From: Gallionella sp. UBA4121
GTDB lineage: Bacteria > Pseudomonadota > Gammaproteobacteria > Burkholderiales > Gallionellaceae
Direction: 5' to 3'
Length of the DNA stretch: 64,000 nt
Assembly (NCBI GenBank): GCA_002381565.1
Contig: DFWZ01000050.1
Coordinates: forward strand, 42,950-106,949
Position numbers and translations under genes: made by a program. The notes below the pieces were generated by a model that did no database searches, was not told where the DNA came from, and saw nothing but the letters and a program-made list of their open reading frames with translations. Of the stretch, positions 26,992 through 34,885 are shown one piece after another. The stretch's first letter is position 1; each line of letters begins with the position of its first letter.

Positions 26992-28803
26992 ATGCCCATT
27001 CCTTTTAATCTCAAAATAAAACCGACAGCGAAAACTATCAGAATTGATACGCCATTGAAGGATAATCACACGGAATGGGTAGCCTGGTGGTACGGAGGTA
27101 TTTACAAAAATAGAAAGGCCAACTCTCAGCCCAATGTAATTGTTGCATTCAGAGAAATATTTGATGGTGCCGTATCTGACAAGGTGATTTATCGGTATAT
27201 ACCGCTCACGGCATTGGGACAAGTCACAGTTGGATCTATCTGGAAAGACGGAGTTTGCCGATCAGGAGTTGATTTCACTGTCCAGGATTTCGACATTGAT
27301 TTCCGAAGTGACGGTTGGCAATTAACCTCCTTCGAGCATGCCTTCAAAAATAATTTCGAGCCGCCATACCCATTTGAGATACATCCCCTCCAGTATCCTG
27401 GGGATAAAAACTGGCTCTTACAATTCAGGCTGCCATCGGGTGGAAAATTGGTTGTGCCATGCCTTGAATTTTTTTCAAGGTGCTACGGTCGCTCACAGGA
27501 AGTTAATCGAATTTTGGCATCTTATCCATGGGAGGGAAATGAGGACTCTTGCCTGAGTAAATTCTATGCACGCCTTGATGAGCCCGAAGAACCGAACAAA
27601 TGGAAGGTCAAATTGAAGAAGCGCCTCAGAAATGGTGATACCACTTTTCTTGCTCATGCGAAATACGACCCGTATACAAAAGAAAAGGCAAAATTAATCT
27701 ACTCGCAGATCGAGAAAAATTACAAACCAGAAAGCACCTCTCCTATATTTATTGAGGTAGCTCCTTGGTTTCAAGGCCCAGCAGAGATCAAGGTAAAAGG
27801 AATATGGTTCGACAACAATCGATCCTTCCTTGCGCTCCAGGTCATGGGTTGCAGTGACCCAGACGGCATTTTAATTGAACGTGACCGTGAAAATTCCAAC
27901 AATCGCGATGGAGGTGCTGGCGATGAAAGTGATGCAGATGGCAATGCATGGTCAGGAGTACCCGAAAAGAAATTAATTCGCCCTCCTGATATTGTTGATC
28001 TTACCGGTGATGCAGAACCAGATCACGGCACCAGTAGCGTTGAGTTGTTAGATCAAGATTTCGTGGTCATGGGAATTCCGCGTGCCATAGTAGATCGTCA
28101 CGGGAAAAAAATTACAAGCGGCTCCGGCGCAAAACGAAAAGGGGATGACGCATCCGCTTATTCGAGTGGCGAACCACATGGTTCAGGTAAAAATATCGGC
28201 TTCGCCTCGATTCACGCGAAGCCGGTCATAGAGTCGCATGGTGCCCTAATGGATATGTGGAGTGCCATGCTGTACACCCAAAAAAAATATCCAGACAATA
28301 TTCAAAGTTGTGAGTGGTTTACATTCGAAGATGGTTACGAATCACAGGGGCATCCAAACCTCATCGCACTTGATCCAATTGGCGAAGACGACAATATGGA
28401 CATACCCACCACAACTAAAAACTGGGTCTATTACGATGTTGCAACTGGAAGAGTTCGAGGTGTAATGGTTGTTCGTTTGCTAGTCGATGGAACACCAGTT
28501 CACATCGTTGAACTTCAAAGGAGACCTCGAAAAATTAAGGACGAAAACGACCAAGAAAAAGATGGCGAGCAATCTTTCAGGGGATTCATAACGGTAATTG
28601 AGGACGATGATCAATTTATCCGGTGGCTAAAAAGATTTCTGTCTGACGTCCGCTATGTTCGAGGCATTGTTCAAAAGCTAACGCCATATACGCCAGGAAA
28701 AGCCGACACTTTCACACATAAGCCGGCACGTTACGAGGAGGTGCCTTGTGAAGCTGCGATATTAAATGCGCTTTCAAAAGTAGGCGTCAATTTTGAATTA
28801 TGA
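26992..28803 (+). CDS. TnsE-like transposition protein
   Basis: 603 residues, near the length of Tn7 TnsE (538). I infer TnsE from architecture: an N-terminal beta-rich half ending in LVVPCLEFFSRCYGRSQEVNRIL (compare the IPQLELARSLF region I recall from TnsE), an acidic, low-complexity linker (SNNRDGGAGDESDADGNAWS), and a C-terminal domain of TnsE_C type with GVMVVRLLVDGTPVHIVELQ. TnsE directs Tn7 to replicating conjugal plasmids via the sliding clamp. It is the first gene inside the left end, 22 kb from tnsABC; in Tn7 it follows tnsD. No strong ribosome site is visible. The primary similarity is weak, so a structural comparison would settle it. Confidence 0.6.
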   Translation: MPIPFNLKIKPTAKTIRIDTPLKDNHTEWVAWWYGGIYKNRKANSQPNVIVAFREIFDGAVSDKVIYRYIPLTALGQVTVGSIWKDGVCRSGVDFTVQDFDIDFRSDGWQLTSFEHAFKNNFEPPYPFEIHPLQYPGDKNWLLQFRLPSGGKLVVPCLEFFSRCYGRSQEVNRILASYPWEGNEDSCLSKFYARLDEPEEPNKWKVKLKKRLRNGDTTFLAHAKYDPYTKEKAKLIYSQIEKNYKPESTSPIFIEVAPWFQGPAEIKVKGIWFDNNRSFLALQVMGCSDPDGILIERDRENSNNRDGGAGDESDADGNAWSGVPEKKLIRPPDIVDLTGDAEPDHGTSSVELLDQDFVVMGIPRAIVDRHGKKITSGSGAKRKGDDASAYSSGEPHGSGKNIGFASIHAKPVIESHGALMDMWSAMLYTQKKYPDNIQSCEWFTFEDGYESQGHPNLIALDPIGEDDNMDIPTTTKNWVYYDVATGRVRGVMVVRLLVDGTPVHIVELQRRPRKIKDENDQEKDGEQSFRGFITVIEDDDQFIRWLKRFLSDVRYVRGIVQKLTPYTPGKADTFTHKPARYEEVPCEAAILNALSKVGVNFEL

Positions 28804-28868
28804 GAGAAATGCGTTATTCCTTACAATTTACATTACAATCAAATCGTTAGCCATAGAAAAGGTACAAA

Positions 28869-30539
28869 ATGTCTACTGCTGAGCAAAAAAAAATAAGTGT
28901 AGTCAATGTAGTAGCTAGTAAAGAGAGCACCGAGAAGCGGCCTAGTGAAGTAATTGCTGAAAGAAAATCAAAAGAACTGGTAATTGCATTTGCAGGGCCA
29001 ATTGGATCAGGCATTCAAGCCGTAAAGGAAAGAATTTCAGAAAATCTTACTGCATCAGGCTATACGGTACACACAATTAAAATTAGCGATTATCTGAAAG
29101 AGTGTGTTTCAAGAAAACTTGTTTTTATATCTGGCGAACCTTCCGACAACGGGGCAGATAGATACATTCAAATGCAAGATGCTGGAAATGAGCTACGAAG
29201 CGTACAGCCCGATATTCTGGCTGAATATGCAATCGGAAAGATTGCAGAAATTAGAACGGATAAAATTAATACTGATGCAGATGCAGTAACAGACTACGTT
29301 CCTGAGCGAACCGCATATTTAATAGATCAGTTAAAACACCCAGAAGAGGTGGTTTTACTAAGGGCCGTCTATGGAAACTTATTTTATCTTTTTGGGATAC
29401 TTAGTATCACACCGCGTCGCGAAAAAAGGCTAAAAGATGAAGGTGTCGATTCGCAAAGAATTTCCGAGTTAATTGAAAGGGATCGTAAGCAAAGAGAGAA
29501 AAATGGACAGCAATTAGATAAAGCGCTTCAACTTGCAGACTTTTTTATTCGTAATGATCGCAGTAACACAGAAGCTCTAGATTTTCAGGTAAAGCGATTT
29601 GTCGATTTGATTCATGGTATCAATGGGTTATCACCAACAAAAGAAGAGTATGGTATGTATGTTGCTTATGCGGCGGGATTGCGGTCTGCCTGCCTCTCTA
29701 GGCAAGTTGGTGCTTCAATTATGAATACAGAAGGAACCATCATTGCTACAGGGCGTAATGATGTTCCAAAGCCCGGTGGCGGACTTTATGGACCAGAAAA
29801 TGGTAACGATGATGCACGATGCATAAAGCTTGAAGGAGAAAATTGCCACAATGATGTATACAAAAGACGCCTAGTGAATGAAATCCAAGATGTACTTAAA
29901 TTAAAGCTTGGGCAAACTCTCTCAACACTGATTCACGGGGATAGTGGCGACACGCTCCAACCGGAAAAAATTGATGTAGGAAAGCTTTCTGGGGAAATAG
30001 CAGAGTTTGCCTATGAAGAAACTCGATTGAGTAGCTTGATAGAGTTCTCTCGATCTATTCATGCAGAAATGGATGCTATAGTATCTCTGGCTATGAAGGG
30101 TGGAGGAAGCACAAAAGATAGTACTCTTTTTACATATACTTTCCCTTGTCATAACTGTGCAAGACACATCGTGGCCGCTGGTATCAGAACAGTTTATTAC
30201 CTTGAGCCATATGAAAAAAGTTTGGCACTAAACTTACATTCTGATGCCATCGCTATCGATGGTGTTAGTGTTGTCGGTGAAGGTGTTGGGGAAGGTGATC
30301 AGAAAGTCAGGTTTCTACACTTTGAGGGAGTGGCTCCCCGTCAATACCTCAACATGTTTACTCCATCAGGTGACAGGAAAGATAAGGCTGGAAAAGCGGT
30401 CAAAATTAACATACGTGATGCGGGCAAAAAAATACCCGAATATTTAGATGACTATAGGCAATATGAATTAAAAGTTGTTGAGCATTTATCTAAGGTAATA
30501 AAAGAATTAGAGAAGAAAGACTTGCCGTCGTTGGCTTAG
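28869..30539 (+). CDS. AvcD-like P-loop/deoxycytidylate deaminase anti-phage protein
   Basis: 556 residues. An N-terminal P-loop kinase-like domain has GPIGSGI at residues 43-49 (with no classical Walker lysine directly after). A C-terminal zinc deaminase has HAEMDAI (His398, Glu400) and PCHNC (Cys427, Cys430), the full CDA ligand set. The length and order match Vibrio AvcD and related anti-viral deaminases that deplete dCTP/dCMP on infection and are held off by a small RNA or partner. In known AvcID the inhibitor gene lies upstream; only 65 bases separate this gene from the previous one. AAAAGG precedes the ATG. The segment looks AT-rich compared with the chromosome. Confidence 0.85.
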   Translation: MSTAEQKKISVVNVVASKESTEKRPSEVIAERKSKELVIAFAGPIGSGIQAVKERISENLTASGYTVHTIKISDYLKECVSRKLVFISGEPSDNGADRYIQMQDAGNELRSVQPDILAEYAIGKIAEIRTDKINTDADAVTDYVPERTAYLIDQLKHPEEVVLLRAVYGNLFYLFGILSITPRREKRLKDEGVDSQRISELIERDRKQREKNGQQLDKALQLADFFIRNDRSNTEALDFQVKRFVDLIHGINGLSPTKEEYGMYVAYAAGLRSACLSRQVGASIMNTEGTIIATGRNDVPKPGGGLYGPENGNDDARCIKLEGENCHNDVYKRRLVNEIQDVLKLKLGQTLSTLIHGDSGDTLQPEKIDVGKLSGEIAEFAYEETRLSSLIEFSRSIHAEMDAIVSLAMKGGGSTKDSTLFTYTFPCHNCARHIVAAGIRTVYYLEPYEKSLALNLHSDAIAIDGVSVVGEGVGEGDQKVRFLHFEGVAPRQYLNMFTPSGDRKDKAGKAVKINIRDAGKKIPEYLDDYRQYELKVVEHLSKVIKELEKKDLPSLA

Positions 30540-30570
30540 TCCATTAAAATTCGCTCTGGAGGGGATGAAA

Positions 30571-30771
30571 ATGACACAGCTTATAATAGATACGAATGAT
30601 CGACAATTGGCTCTGGATTTCAATGCTACTCCAGCGCGGATTGAAAATATTGTTTTAAATCAAGCTAATGTTATAAGTATGAGCGCCTATGCTCAGTCAC
30701 GTCAACTGCTAATAACGACGCCACCTGTTTTGGAGCGTCTTCTCAAAGAAGCGCAAAAATTACGCTGGTGA
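30571..30771 (+). CDS. Small ORF downstream of the AvcD-like gene
   Basis: 66 codons, starting at the ATG nine bases after GGAGG (the ATG at 30565 is too close to it). Sequence begins MTQLIIDTNDRQLALDFN and ends LLKEAQKLRW; one hydrophilic domain with no known family. It is 31 bases after the deaminase stop, so it is probably cotranscribed. The good ribosome site makes translation likely. It could be an antitoxin-like partner, but nothing in the sequence proves this. Confidence 0.55.
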   Translation: MTQLIIDTNDRQLALDFNATPARIENIVLNQANVISMSAYAQSRQLLITTPPVLERLLKEAQKLRW

Positions 30772-30919
30772 GAGGAATTTTTCAACCATAAAAATTCTTG
30801 CGTTGCACTTGAGCGCGGTTGATACAACACAAAAATCACGCGGCTTTGGTGTCTACGGACCACAGTTGGCGATTTATTGCATCCCCGCTAAAGCGGATTG
30901 GTCGATTCAGTTGTTACTC

Positions 30920-31000
30920 TAAGATATGTACCAGTCCCACGCAGCCCCTTGGTATGGGAGATTTTTAAATCCCGACAATACCTTGGTGCTTTGTATCTTA
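30920..31000. ncRNA. Candidate structured RNA between the deaminase unit and the next operon
   Basis: Outer arms TAAGATA (30920-30926) and TATCTTA (30994-31000) close a nested hairpin with GGTAT/ATACC (30951-30955, 30978-30982) and GGGA/TCCC. The 404-base stretch 30772-31175 has no credible ORF. Strand is uncertain because the arms pair on either strand. Function unknown. Confidence 0.35.
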
Positions 31001-31175
31001 CTGCGAAATTCGACAAGATTTAAACGTGAACGTGATAGACCGAAATAGCTGGTCACGAATGTTGTGATGGCTGAATATTGCTTTGCAAAAGCCATTTTCT
31101 GGCCGCGCTCCCTGCCACCCCATTCAGGTTTGGTGATTACTAAACATATGGAGCTGACTCACTGCAAAATCCGAC

Positions 31176-31625
31176 TTAAGCAATGTCGTAAGCCGCCATC
31201 AACAACATTTGCCTATTGATATATTGATTACCAGCCTCCAAAAACAGCGACTGACTCTCTGTTAGCTGCTCAGAAAAACGTTCGACGTCACCAGCAACCT
31301 CGATTGAATCTTTTTGTCCAAGGAGCCTGATGTAAATACCATCAATTGGCGTGCCGAGAGACTGCTTTTCATCTTGATAAAACTTTGCAGAGACGACGTG
31401 CTCAAGGTTCACAATACATCGCCTTTGTTTAAGCGTGTCGAAGCTAAGGAGGCCATTTTCATTTTCTGCAAGCTCGATACGCAGGCGTTCAACGACGCTT
31501 TCATCAATCTGGAAACTTTCTGGGCTTCGGCTATGTAGAAACTGGAAAGCAACAAAGTGTTCATACTCAGTGGCTTCTTTTTTATTCTGAGTGCCACTAA
31601 GCCAGTTTTTCAATATTTTTCTCAT
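31176..31625 (-). CDS. Hypothetical cytoplasmic protein
   Basis: 149 residues, no signal peptide or membrane segment. Blocks such as EHFVAFQFLHSRSPESF and VERFSEQLTESQSLFLEAGNQ suggest a mixed alpha/beta fold. Preceded by AAAGGGACAAAACG. It is on the same strand as the ubiquitin-like operon but 122 bases away, so cotranscription is uncertain. I recognise no family. Confidence 0.5.
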   Translation of the reverse strand: MRKILKNWLSGTQNKKEATEYEHFVAFQFLHSRSPESFQIDESVVERLRIELAENENGLLSFDTLKQRRCIVNLEHVVSAKFYQDEKQSLGTPIDGIYIRLLGQKDSIEVAGDVERFSEQLTESQSLFLEAGNQYINRQMLLMAAYDIA

Positions 31626-31746
31626 TCGTTTTGTCCCTTTGCTGAATTACGGCCAACTTTTATTCGATCACGAATTCCCAGTTTAAGCCTGTTCATGTTT
31701 GCAACTACGGTACAGTTCACTTTTCACGTCTTGGCGTAACGTCAGT

Positions 31747-32070
31747 CTATTTATATGGGCGCATAAAGCGCCAAATACGCTTACCAGTTTGATTCATCCA
31801 AAGTCCGGCGACCACAATGACAATCGCAGGTAAGGCACCAATGATGGATTCTGCTATCCACCATGTAGGTATAGAGGGATAAATGTCAGCTAGTGTTTTT
31901 ACTGCAATCGCTTGCCCGCCTATATTTCCCGTAGCATTTATAGTAATCGTTGCTACCCTCCCTACTAATGAGAAGATGATCAGCCATCCGCCAAGCCAAA
32001 CAAACGCACGTCCAAAATAAATAAGTGTTTTTGGCTCGGATAAAAAATAATCTTGCAATTTCTCCAACAT
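31747..32070 (-). CDS. Small two-span membrane protein after the DUF6527 gene
   Basis: 107 residues from the ATG at 32070 (AGGGG ribosome site); the frame extends to 32163 but overlaps the previous gene. Two hydrophobic segments (FGRAFVWLGGWLIIFSLVG and WIAESIIGALPAIVIVVAGL) flank a ~35-residue loop, giving a hairpin topology with basic C terminus (KRIWRFMRPYK). Function unknown; encoded directly downstream of the ubiquitin-like genes. Confidence 0.55.
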   Translation of the reverse strand: MLEKLQDYFLSEPKTLIYFGRAFVWLGGWLIIFSLVGRVATITINATGNIGGQAIAVKTLADIYPSIPTWWIAESIIGALPAIVIVVAGLWMNQTGKRIWRFMRPYK

Positions 32071-32129
32071 GAAAACCCCTTTGTTAATCTCTTCAGTGAG
32101 ACGTATATTGCAAATTTCAGTATTTATCT

Positions 32130-32591
32130 TCAAGACTTCCACCAATGCTTGATAGCCATCCACAGACTGTGAAGTGATCCATTTGCGCCAGTTTGGCTAG
32201 TGGCTTTTTTGGGAGGAAGTTGTGTGTGCAGTATTTTTTTGCGATTTACCTCTGCGAAGTAGGCTTGTTTCGAGGCGCGTTCATTTGCTCGACCACGTTC
32301 AATTTCCTGTTGCGACATTTGGTCCGCCCAAATTATCTGGCTTCTGCGTATCCAATAGTGTGACTGACAATTAAAGCTCCAATTACCAATGGAAGGATGT
32401 AGTGTCACGAGGTTGCCATCCATCCGTAGAGACCAATCCGTCGGGGTTAGCGGAGTGATGACTTCTTCGCCACAGCCACAACAGCACTTGTGCGCAGCCG
32501 TGCCGTAACGCGGTGAGATATAAAGCACACCCGAATCAAGTTTCTCGGGAATGAACTCCACAAACTGATGTGACATGTGCGTTTGCTTCAT
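32130..32591 (-). CDS. DUF6527-family zinc-binding-type protein
   Basis: 153 residues. The CCCGCGEEVITPLTPTDW block, followed by FNCQSHYWI, gives a cluster of Cys and His expected to bind zinc, and resembles the DUF6527 family, which is encoded beside multiubiquitin and ThiF-type E1 genes. The C terminus is long and basic. Its ATG overlaps the E1 stop by ATGA, so it is coupled to that gene. Its enzymatic role is not established; a Ub-processing or ligase-like role has been suggested by context only. Confidence 0.75.
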   Translation of the reverse strand: MKQTHMSHQFVEFIPEKLDSGVLYISPRYGTAAHKCCCGCGEEVITPLTPTDWSLRMDGNLVTLHPSIGNWSFNCQSHYWIRRSQIIWADQMSQQEIERGRANERASKQAYFAEVNRKKILHTQLPPKKATSQTGANGSLHSLWMAIKHWWKS

Positions 32592-33784
32592 GCAGCTTGC
32601 CCCTCTACCATTTCATCTCGTGTTAGTTGGTGTGCATTGAGAGAGTAGGCGGATTGGTGCTCCTTGCAACAGTCTTGGTAGAATCCACAGAATTTCTTCC
32701 ACTTTATCACCGCCATAGCCGCGTTCAAGGCATTCAAATCAGCAACCTGTATATTGCTCCGATACAGGTCGTCCACATCGTTATCAATAAGTGACACATG
32801 GCGGGGGAAATGGTCCGACTTATCGGGGGTGCTTAAGGTTACCCGGCAGGTGCCGATCAAACACTGCTGTTCTTCGATCAGTTGTAGCTCCATTCCCACA
32901 TCAATGAACGCTATCTTTTGATGGTGCAAAAAATCAGACACTAACTTACGGACCGCCACCCGGTCGACACATAGAAAAACAAAATCAAAACCGACTAGTT
33001 GCTCAATCGTTGTATTGTCTAAAAACCCATCGTGTTGATAGATTCCTCTTCGCATTTGGCCATAGATGTCAGCGTAATAGGCTACCTTGGATGGTTTCTT
33101 ACTCAGCATATCAAGTGATGCTGCGCCGGGTGCTCTGAACGCATTGTGCTGCAGGAACTGATCACCATCGAACAGATGAATTTCTTGAACTTGGGTTTTA
33201 GCCACCAAGTCCAGTACATACGAACCTGTTCCACCCAAACCAACAATGGCCACTTTGTTCATACGGAGCATTCTAGCCAAATTTGCAATTCCCGCCCGAC
33301 TAGAAGCCGAGTCAGTGTAAATGAAAACTGAATTATCGTCGGACTCCTTGATGGGGTTATACGTTCTGGCGCTAATCGACGGATCAATAGCTTGTGCCTG
33401 GGTCGAAATGATATCCACGTACCGCGTCATCTTCGCGTGATAATCGGGATATCCTTCGGGCGGCTTACAAGAAAACCGATGGTGAACTTCAATTCCCTCG
33501 CATAGAGTTTGAGTGACAGAACTATGGCTGATTGCCGAAATAATTTCTCCATCCTTCTTACATGGGTATTCACCAGAAAACCATACCTGATGGTCTGCTG
33601 GTCGCTGTGTTTGCTCACCACTCAGTGTAAGATCGGTCACGACAGTCCCCATGGCTATTTCGCATCGCGAATTTACATATGGGACCGAGTGAAGAATCAA
33701 GAATCCCTGCCGCACTTCAACTTCATACCCTTCATTCTGCAACCTTTGCAGGTCAGAATTACGACTGATTAGTTTTTGTGACAT
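32588..33784 (-). CDS. ThiF/E1-like ubiquitin-activating protein
   Basis: 398 residues. Residues ~1-160 are the E2-like/DUF6791-type extension seen in these cassettes (HHRFSCKPPEGYPDYHAK at 101-118). The E1 adenylation fold follows, with nucleotide-binding GLGGTGSY (182-189), DGDQF (206-210) and FLCVD. It should adenylate the C terminus of the ubiquitin-like partner encoded just upstream. It overlaps the multiubiquitin stop by 26 bases. The catalytic cysteine of the E2-like part is not certain by eye; Cys106 is a candidate. Confidence 0.82.
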   Translation of the reverse strand: MSQKLISRNSDLQRLQNEGYEVEVRQGFLILHSVPYVNSRCEIAMGTVVTDLTLSGEQTQRPADHQVWFSGEYPCKKDGEIISAISHSSVTQTLCEGIEVHHRFSCKPPEGYPDYHAKMTRYVDIISTQAQAIDPSISARTYNPIKESDDNSVFIYTDSASSRAGIANLARMLRMNKVAIVGLGGTGSYVLDLVAKTQVQEIHLFDGDQFLQHNAFRAPGAASLDMLSKKPSKVAYYADIYGQMRRGIYQHDGFLDNTTIEQLVGFDFVFLCVDRVAVRKLVSDFLHHQKIAFIDVGMELQLIEEQQCLIGTCRVTLSTPDKSDHFPRHVSLIDNDVDDLYRSNIQVADLNALNAAMAVIKWKKFCGFYQDCCKEHQSAYSLNAHQLTRDEMVEGQAA

Positions 33785-33931
33785 TGCAGATCATCCCTTC
33801 TTTAATCTCTACGTCTTGTCCCTCCACCATCGAACCATCCTTACCGTGAGGATTGGAATACGTGACGGTGTAAACTGAATTTGGCGCCGGCTGCTCACCA
33901 GGGAAGGCCAGCTGAACTATTTGGAGATAGC
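33759..33931 (-). pseudogene. Multiubiquitin-domain gene, 3' fragment
   Basis: Encodes the second part of a multiubiquitin domain: IVQLAFPGEQPAPNSVYTVT and VEGQDVEIKEGMICNVT. It is cut at the IS21-family element; its end is one copy of the ATAGC duplication. Removing the insertion and one duplication joins ...HELSY to LQIVQLAFPG in frame, giving an ~89-residue ubiquitin-like protein. The apparent ATG inside the IS end (33947) is accidental, but it could drive a truncated product. Confidence 0.9.
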
Positions 33932-34084
33932 TGTCACCTTTCGGCATTAAGGCGCCAGCGATTTTCGGCGTAATGGCGCCACTTTGAACTGCTATTTCAG
34001 TGGCTCAAACTGGGGGTCAAGAATGCGTGATTTATGTTGTTTTTGCAACCGCATTTTTGACCATTTTTTACTGACATGCCGACA

Positions 34085-34885
34085 TCAAGCCTGAGCTGGT
34101 TTCCCTCCCTTTCCTGTCGGTGGTTTTGATCTTTCCGGCATGGGTTTCGGGTCGCGGTAACTCTCTCCATCCAGAACTACGCGATAGGCGCCGTGGCGTA
34201 ATCGATCCAGCGTGGCCGCACCGATCATCTTGTTTGACGTGAAGGCCTCACCCCATTCATCAAAGTCCAGATTGCTGGTCAGAATGGTAGCGGCACGCTC
34301 GTAGCGTTCAGCAATCAGTTCATGGAAATCTTCGTCTTCCGGCGTTCTCAACGGCTTTAGCCCAAAGTCGTCGATGATCAGTAGCGGTACTTTGACCAGA
34401 TATTGAAAGCGTCTTTTGTAATTGCCGGTCGCATGCGCTTCTCGCAAGCCGTTTAGCAGCTGTGTTTGCGTGATGAATAACACGTCATAGCCCTGACGCG
34501 CGGCAGCATGACCCAACGATTGTGCCAGGTGACTTTTGCCGGTGCCGCAACGCCCGACGATCTGTACGGCGACTTTTTCTTCGATGAATCTGCAGGTTGC
34601 CAAATCATGGACAACTGCCCGATTCAGATTCGGCAGTCGGTCGAAATCAAATCCTTCCAGCGTTTTCTGGCTGCGGAAATTGGCACGTCGCAAGCGCTGA
34701 TCCAGTCTTTTTTTCTCCCGACGGGCGACTTCATCATGAACCAGCAGGCTGAGAAAGTCAGTGAAGGCCAGTTTTCGATCGATGGCTTCACGGTTGCGCG
34801 CTTCGAGCGAATCGAGCATGCCGGTCAGACGCAGTTGCTTGAGTAAGGGCGTTAATTCAGGAATCGGATGCATGGCAGACCTCAT
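34085..34885 (-). CDS. istB: IS21-family helper ATPase IstB
   Basis: 266 residues, DnaC/IstB-type AAA+ protein. Walker A GRCGTGKSHLAQSLG and Walker B LLIIDDFGLKPL are clear, with the RYERAATILTSNLDF sensor region. It oligomerises on DNA and stimulates the IstA transposase. Its ATG overlaps the istA stop by ATGA, indicating coupled translation. Confidence 0.95.
   Translation of the reverse strand: MRSAMHPIPELTPLLKQLRLTGMLDSLEARNREAIDRKLAFTDFLSLLVHDEVARREKKRLDQRLRRANFRSQKTLEGFDFDRLPNLNRAVVHDLATCRFIEEKVAVQIVGRCGTGKSHLAQSLGHAAARQGYDVLFITQTQLLNGLREAHATGNYKRRFQYLVKVPLLIIDDFGLKPLRTPEDEDFHELIAERYERAATILTSNLDFDEWGEAFTSNKMIGAATLDRLRHGAYRVVLDGESYRDPKPMPERSKPPTGKGGKPAQA

Noticed and set aside
26022..27008. 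A 328-codon open frame that looks like one comM-like gene
   Set aside because: Codons after 26864 are transposon end sequence; the real gene continues at 55931.
28804..28868. An AvcI-type RNA gene upstream of the deaminase
   Set aside because: Only 65 bases are available and I see no stable structure.
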